Shown: positions 61,994 to 64,000 of the stretch, one piece after another
Layout: each line of letters opens with the position of its first letter
Numbering within the stretch: position 1 is the stretch's first letter
DNA from: Methanosarcina barkeri MS
Lineage (GTDB): Archaea > Halobacteriota > Methanosarcinia > Methanosarcinales > Methanosarcinaceae
Direction of reading: 5' to 3'
NCBI RefSeq assembly: GCF_000970025.1
Contig: NZ_CP009528.1
Coordinates: forward strand, 4,265,168-4,329,167
Length of the DNA stretch: 64,000 nt
Position numbers and translations under genes: made by a program
The notes under the pieces: generated by a model
The model's database searches: none
Told to the model about the DNA's origin: nothing
The model's input: the letters and a program-made list of their open reading frames with translations, nothing else

Positions 61994-64000
61994 ATGAATG
62001 GAAAGGAGCAAACATATGAATGGGGAGACAAAAAAAAGTTATTGTTTCTTAGTATAATTTTTGTTTGTATAATTGTAAGTATAACCCTTACTCTATCAAA
62101 GACATCCTGTACAACAGTTTATGTTGCTACCAACGGGAGTGGAGACTTTAACTGTAATGGAAGTGACGATCAGGTAGAGATAAACAAAGCTCTTGCATAT
62201 GTTGCAGAAAACCCAAAATTCACAACCGTTCATCTGAAAGGCCCCAGTACATACATCATCTCGGACAGTATTTTAATTGGAAACAACACTATTCTCGAGG
62301 GAGATACGACAGCTGTAATTAAACTTGAAGATAAAGCAGGTTGGCCTCTAGAAAAACCTATGATTACGCAAATGGACAGTGCTGGAAATCATGATATTAC
62401 TATAAGGGGATTTGAGATTGACGGAAATCACGACAAAAATAATGAAAAGAATAGGGGGAAAGGATATCACAACCTGATCAATGTCCTTAATTGCGAGAAT
62501 ATACAGGTTCACGATATGTATATGCATGACAGCCATGGCGATGGGTTTAAAGTCGTAAAATGTTCAGGTGTTAAGTTTTACAATAACCGAGTATACAAGT
62601 TAGGGCATGACGTCCTCTACGCTATCTATTCTTCGAATATAGAGGCCTGGAATAATAAAATAACGTGCAGAACGAATAGCGGTTTGAGAATTTACAATAC
62701 AAACCATGTAAAATTCTATAACAATATAATTAACTCAGAAGGAGAGGGCGGGGCAGGAATTGAAATCCAGAAAATTGGCCCGTCAACTGTGATGAATGAT
62801 ATTGAAATCTACGATAATCTGCTATATGAGACGAACGCAGCAGGTATATGGATTACAGGCTACGGGGCCGGGTATTCAAAAGATTCTGCAAAAGACATAT
62901 TCATACACCATAATAAATTTTATAAAACCGGTACTAACGAGGGTGCGGACTGGGCAGGGGGCATAGTGCTTAATGGTTTCCAAAATACCTTGATAGAGGA
63001 CAATAAATTCGATGGATGCTATGGAGCTGCTATTGCCCATAAACAGGTCAGTAATGAATTTTCGGCCCCAGGTTCAGGCTATACAACTATCGTGAGAAAT
63101 AATATAATAATTAATACACAGTCCAGTCCTGCAGCTGGGGAAGGATATGCTGTATACAACCAGCTAAAAAATACTCATTCCTTTATCCTGGAAAACAATT
63201 GTCTTTCAGGCAACGCCGGTGGGAACTATATGAGTGCAAATTCTACCTCAGACATTGAAGCTGACTCAGAACTTGCAGCAAAGTTGAACACCAACGAGAC
63301 TTTGGGTAAGGACTTTCCCTGGAGTGAAGCTATGTCTACTGGACCACAGACGCCTTATGAGATAAATGAAAGCAAAGTCCAGACCGAACAGGAAGAAAGC
63401 TTCGAGTTGAGCCTTAAAAAAGCTTTTTCAGAGTTTAGAAAGTTCCTGAAAAAATTATTATTAAATATTTCGATGCAATTTGATAAGGCAGAAAACCTCA
63501 AGGTTGCTTTACCTTTCATTATTTCTGACAATCGGCTGAGAGAAGAAGCCCCAAATACCACTTTTAGTGATAGTGAATATATCGATGTCGGAAAAAAATC
63601 CGATGGAGGCATTTACAGAGGTATTATAATCTTTGAGCTGAGTTCACTTAATCATACTGACCAGGTTGAAGAGGCCACTCTATCTTTATTCTGGTACTAC
63701 CCGGAGAACCAAATAAGATCAAAGGATACTATACTGGAAGTATACAGACCTATGAAATGGTGCAGAGAACATGTTACCTGGCAGCAGAGGGAATCTAATG
63801 ACCCCTGGAAAAACTCTGGAGGGGACTGGTATGACAGGAATGGGGTCTTCCAGGGAAACACCCCATATGCCACGATAACTATCAGTGGAGACGAGAACCC
63901 TGATAACCGCTACTACGATCTGGATGTAACAGAACTTGTGCAGGAATATATAAGTGGAAAGTATGAGAATACAGGTTTCCTTATAAAGGCTCGTGAGGAA
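61994..64000 (+). CDS. Disaggregatase-family beta-helix protein with DNRLRE domain (partial, runs off the edge)
   Basis: At least 669 residues, open to the last base of the window. An N-terminal signal/anchor (about 16-36, LLFLSIIFVCIIVSITLTL) precedes a parallel beta-helix (about 42-420) beginning VYVATNGSGDFNCNGSDDQV and including MYMHDSHGDGFKVVKCSG. A charged linker (about 440-495) follows. A second domain begins with DNRLREEAPNT and contains IIFELSSLNH, WYYPENQ and EHVTWQQRES, the DNRLRE/disaggregatase-related repeat. Disaggregatase of M. mazei breaks up cell packets by attacking methanochondroitin; this gene is a clear relative, but its own activity is inferred. It is paralogous to the gene at 59061. 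Confidence 0.88.
   Translation, partial: MNGKEQTYEWGDKKKLLFLSIIFVCIIVSITLTLSKTSCTTVYVATNGSGDFNCNGSDDQVEINKALAYVAENPKFTTVHLKGPSTYIISDSILIGNNTILEGDTTAVIKLEDKAGWPLEKPMITQMDSAGNHDITIRGFEIDGNHDKNNEKNRGKGYHNLINVLNCENIQVHDMYMHDSHGDGFKVVKCSGVKFYNNRVYKLGHDVLYAIYSSNIEAWNNKITCRTNSGLRIYNTNHVKFYNNIINSEGEGGAGIEIQKIGPSTVMNDIEIYDNLLYETNAAGIWITGYGAGYSKDSAKDIFIHHNKFYKTGTNEGADWAGGIVLNGFQNTLIEDNKFDGCYGAAIAHKQVSNEFSAPGSGYTTIVRNNIIINTQSSPAAGEGYAVYNQLKNTHSFILENNCLSGNAGGNYMSANSTSDIEADSELAAKLNTNETLGKDFPWSEAMSTGPQTPYEINESKVQTEQEESFELSLKKAFSEFRKFLKKLLLNISMQFDKAENLKVALPFIISDNRLREEAPNTTFSDSEYIDVGKKSDGGIYRGIIIFELSSLNHTDQVEEATLSLFWYYPENQIRSKDTILEVYRPMKWCREHVTWQQRESNDPWKNSGGDWYDRNGVFQGNTPYATITISGDENPDNRYYDLDVTELVQEYISGKYENTGFLIKAREE

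Overview
The window is chromosomal DNA of a methylotrophic, acetate-using methanogenic archaeon of the genus Methanosarcina, probably in the mazei/acetivorans group. The evidence is a complete methanol:coenzyme M methyltransferase set (mtaA, mtaC, mtaB) with Msr-type regulators, F420-dependent methylene-H4MPT dehydrogenase (mtd), the methanofuran gene mfnB, NrpR, archaeosine transglycosylase, a group II chaperonin and disaggregatase-type surface proteins. DNA is AT-rich, intergenic gaps are long (300-1260 bp), TATA-type promoters and T-rich 3' ends are common, and GTG/TTG starts occur.

Region 1 (1-22.2 kb) is a methanol-utilisation island: mtaA, a RamA-type corrinoid activator, a CobW-type GTPase with a His-rich tail, a convergent Msr regulator, a second decayed CobW copy, a TBP paralogue, a long structured leader followed by mtaC-mtaB, an acetate-transporter-family gene, a CDF-like membrane protein, two tandem hydantoinase-A/ASKHA paralogues, and two more Msr-type regulators separated by a complete insertion sequence. 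MtaB moves the methyl group of methanol to the corrinoid of MtaC, MtaA passes it to coenzyme M, and the activator re-reduces the corrinoid. The GTPase may handle cobalt or corrinoid, and the Msr proteins and TBP probably control expression.

Region 2 (22.4-40.6 kb) is housekeeping and regulation: tRNA-Arg(GCG), a YchF-like GTPase, a cis-prenyltransferase homologue without the usual catalytic motif, a zinc-ribbon protein, nrpR with an MBL-fold enzyme, a minimal sufC-sufB pair, a MITE related to the window's IS, a small HTH regulator with a NapH-like Fe-S membrane protein, a large FAD/Fe-S oxidoreductase with a Met-rich tail, a DUF2795 protein, a thermosome subunit, PAC2 and DUF473 proteins, and a pyruvate-kinase-C-like protein.

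Region 3 (40.8-54.3 kb) carries tgtA, a UbiA/geranylgeranyl-reductase-like/radical-SAM cluster (a candidate isoprenoid or methanophenazine pathway), serB with a coiled-coil protein, mtd, DUF2111 and DUF166 genes, tmk, a HisA-like protein divergent from mfnB, and a YdjM-like membrane protein.

Region 4 (54.3-64 kb) is a sparse cell-surface polysaccharide region: a GT-C-like membrane protein, a polysaccharide deacetylase, a serine-acetyltransferase-like gene without a normal start codon, and two parallel-beta-helix (disaggregatase-family) exported proteins. The first has a frameshift in a poly(A) tract ahead of its signal peptide; the second runs off the right edge. Short tandem repeats with 13-18 bp units recur across the window, several touching coding sequences.
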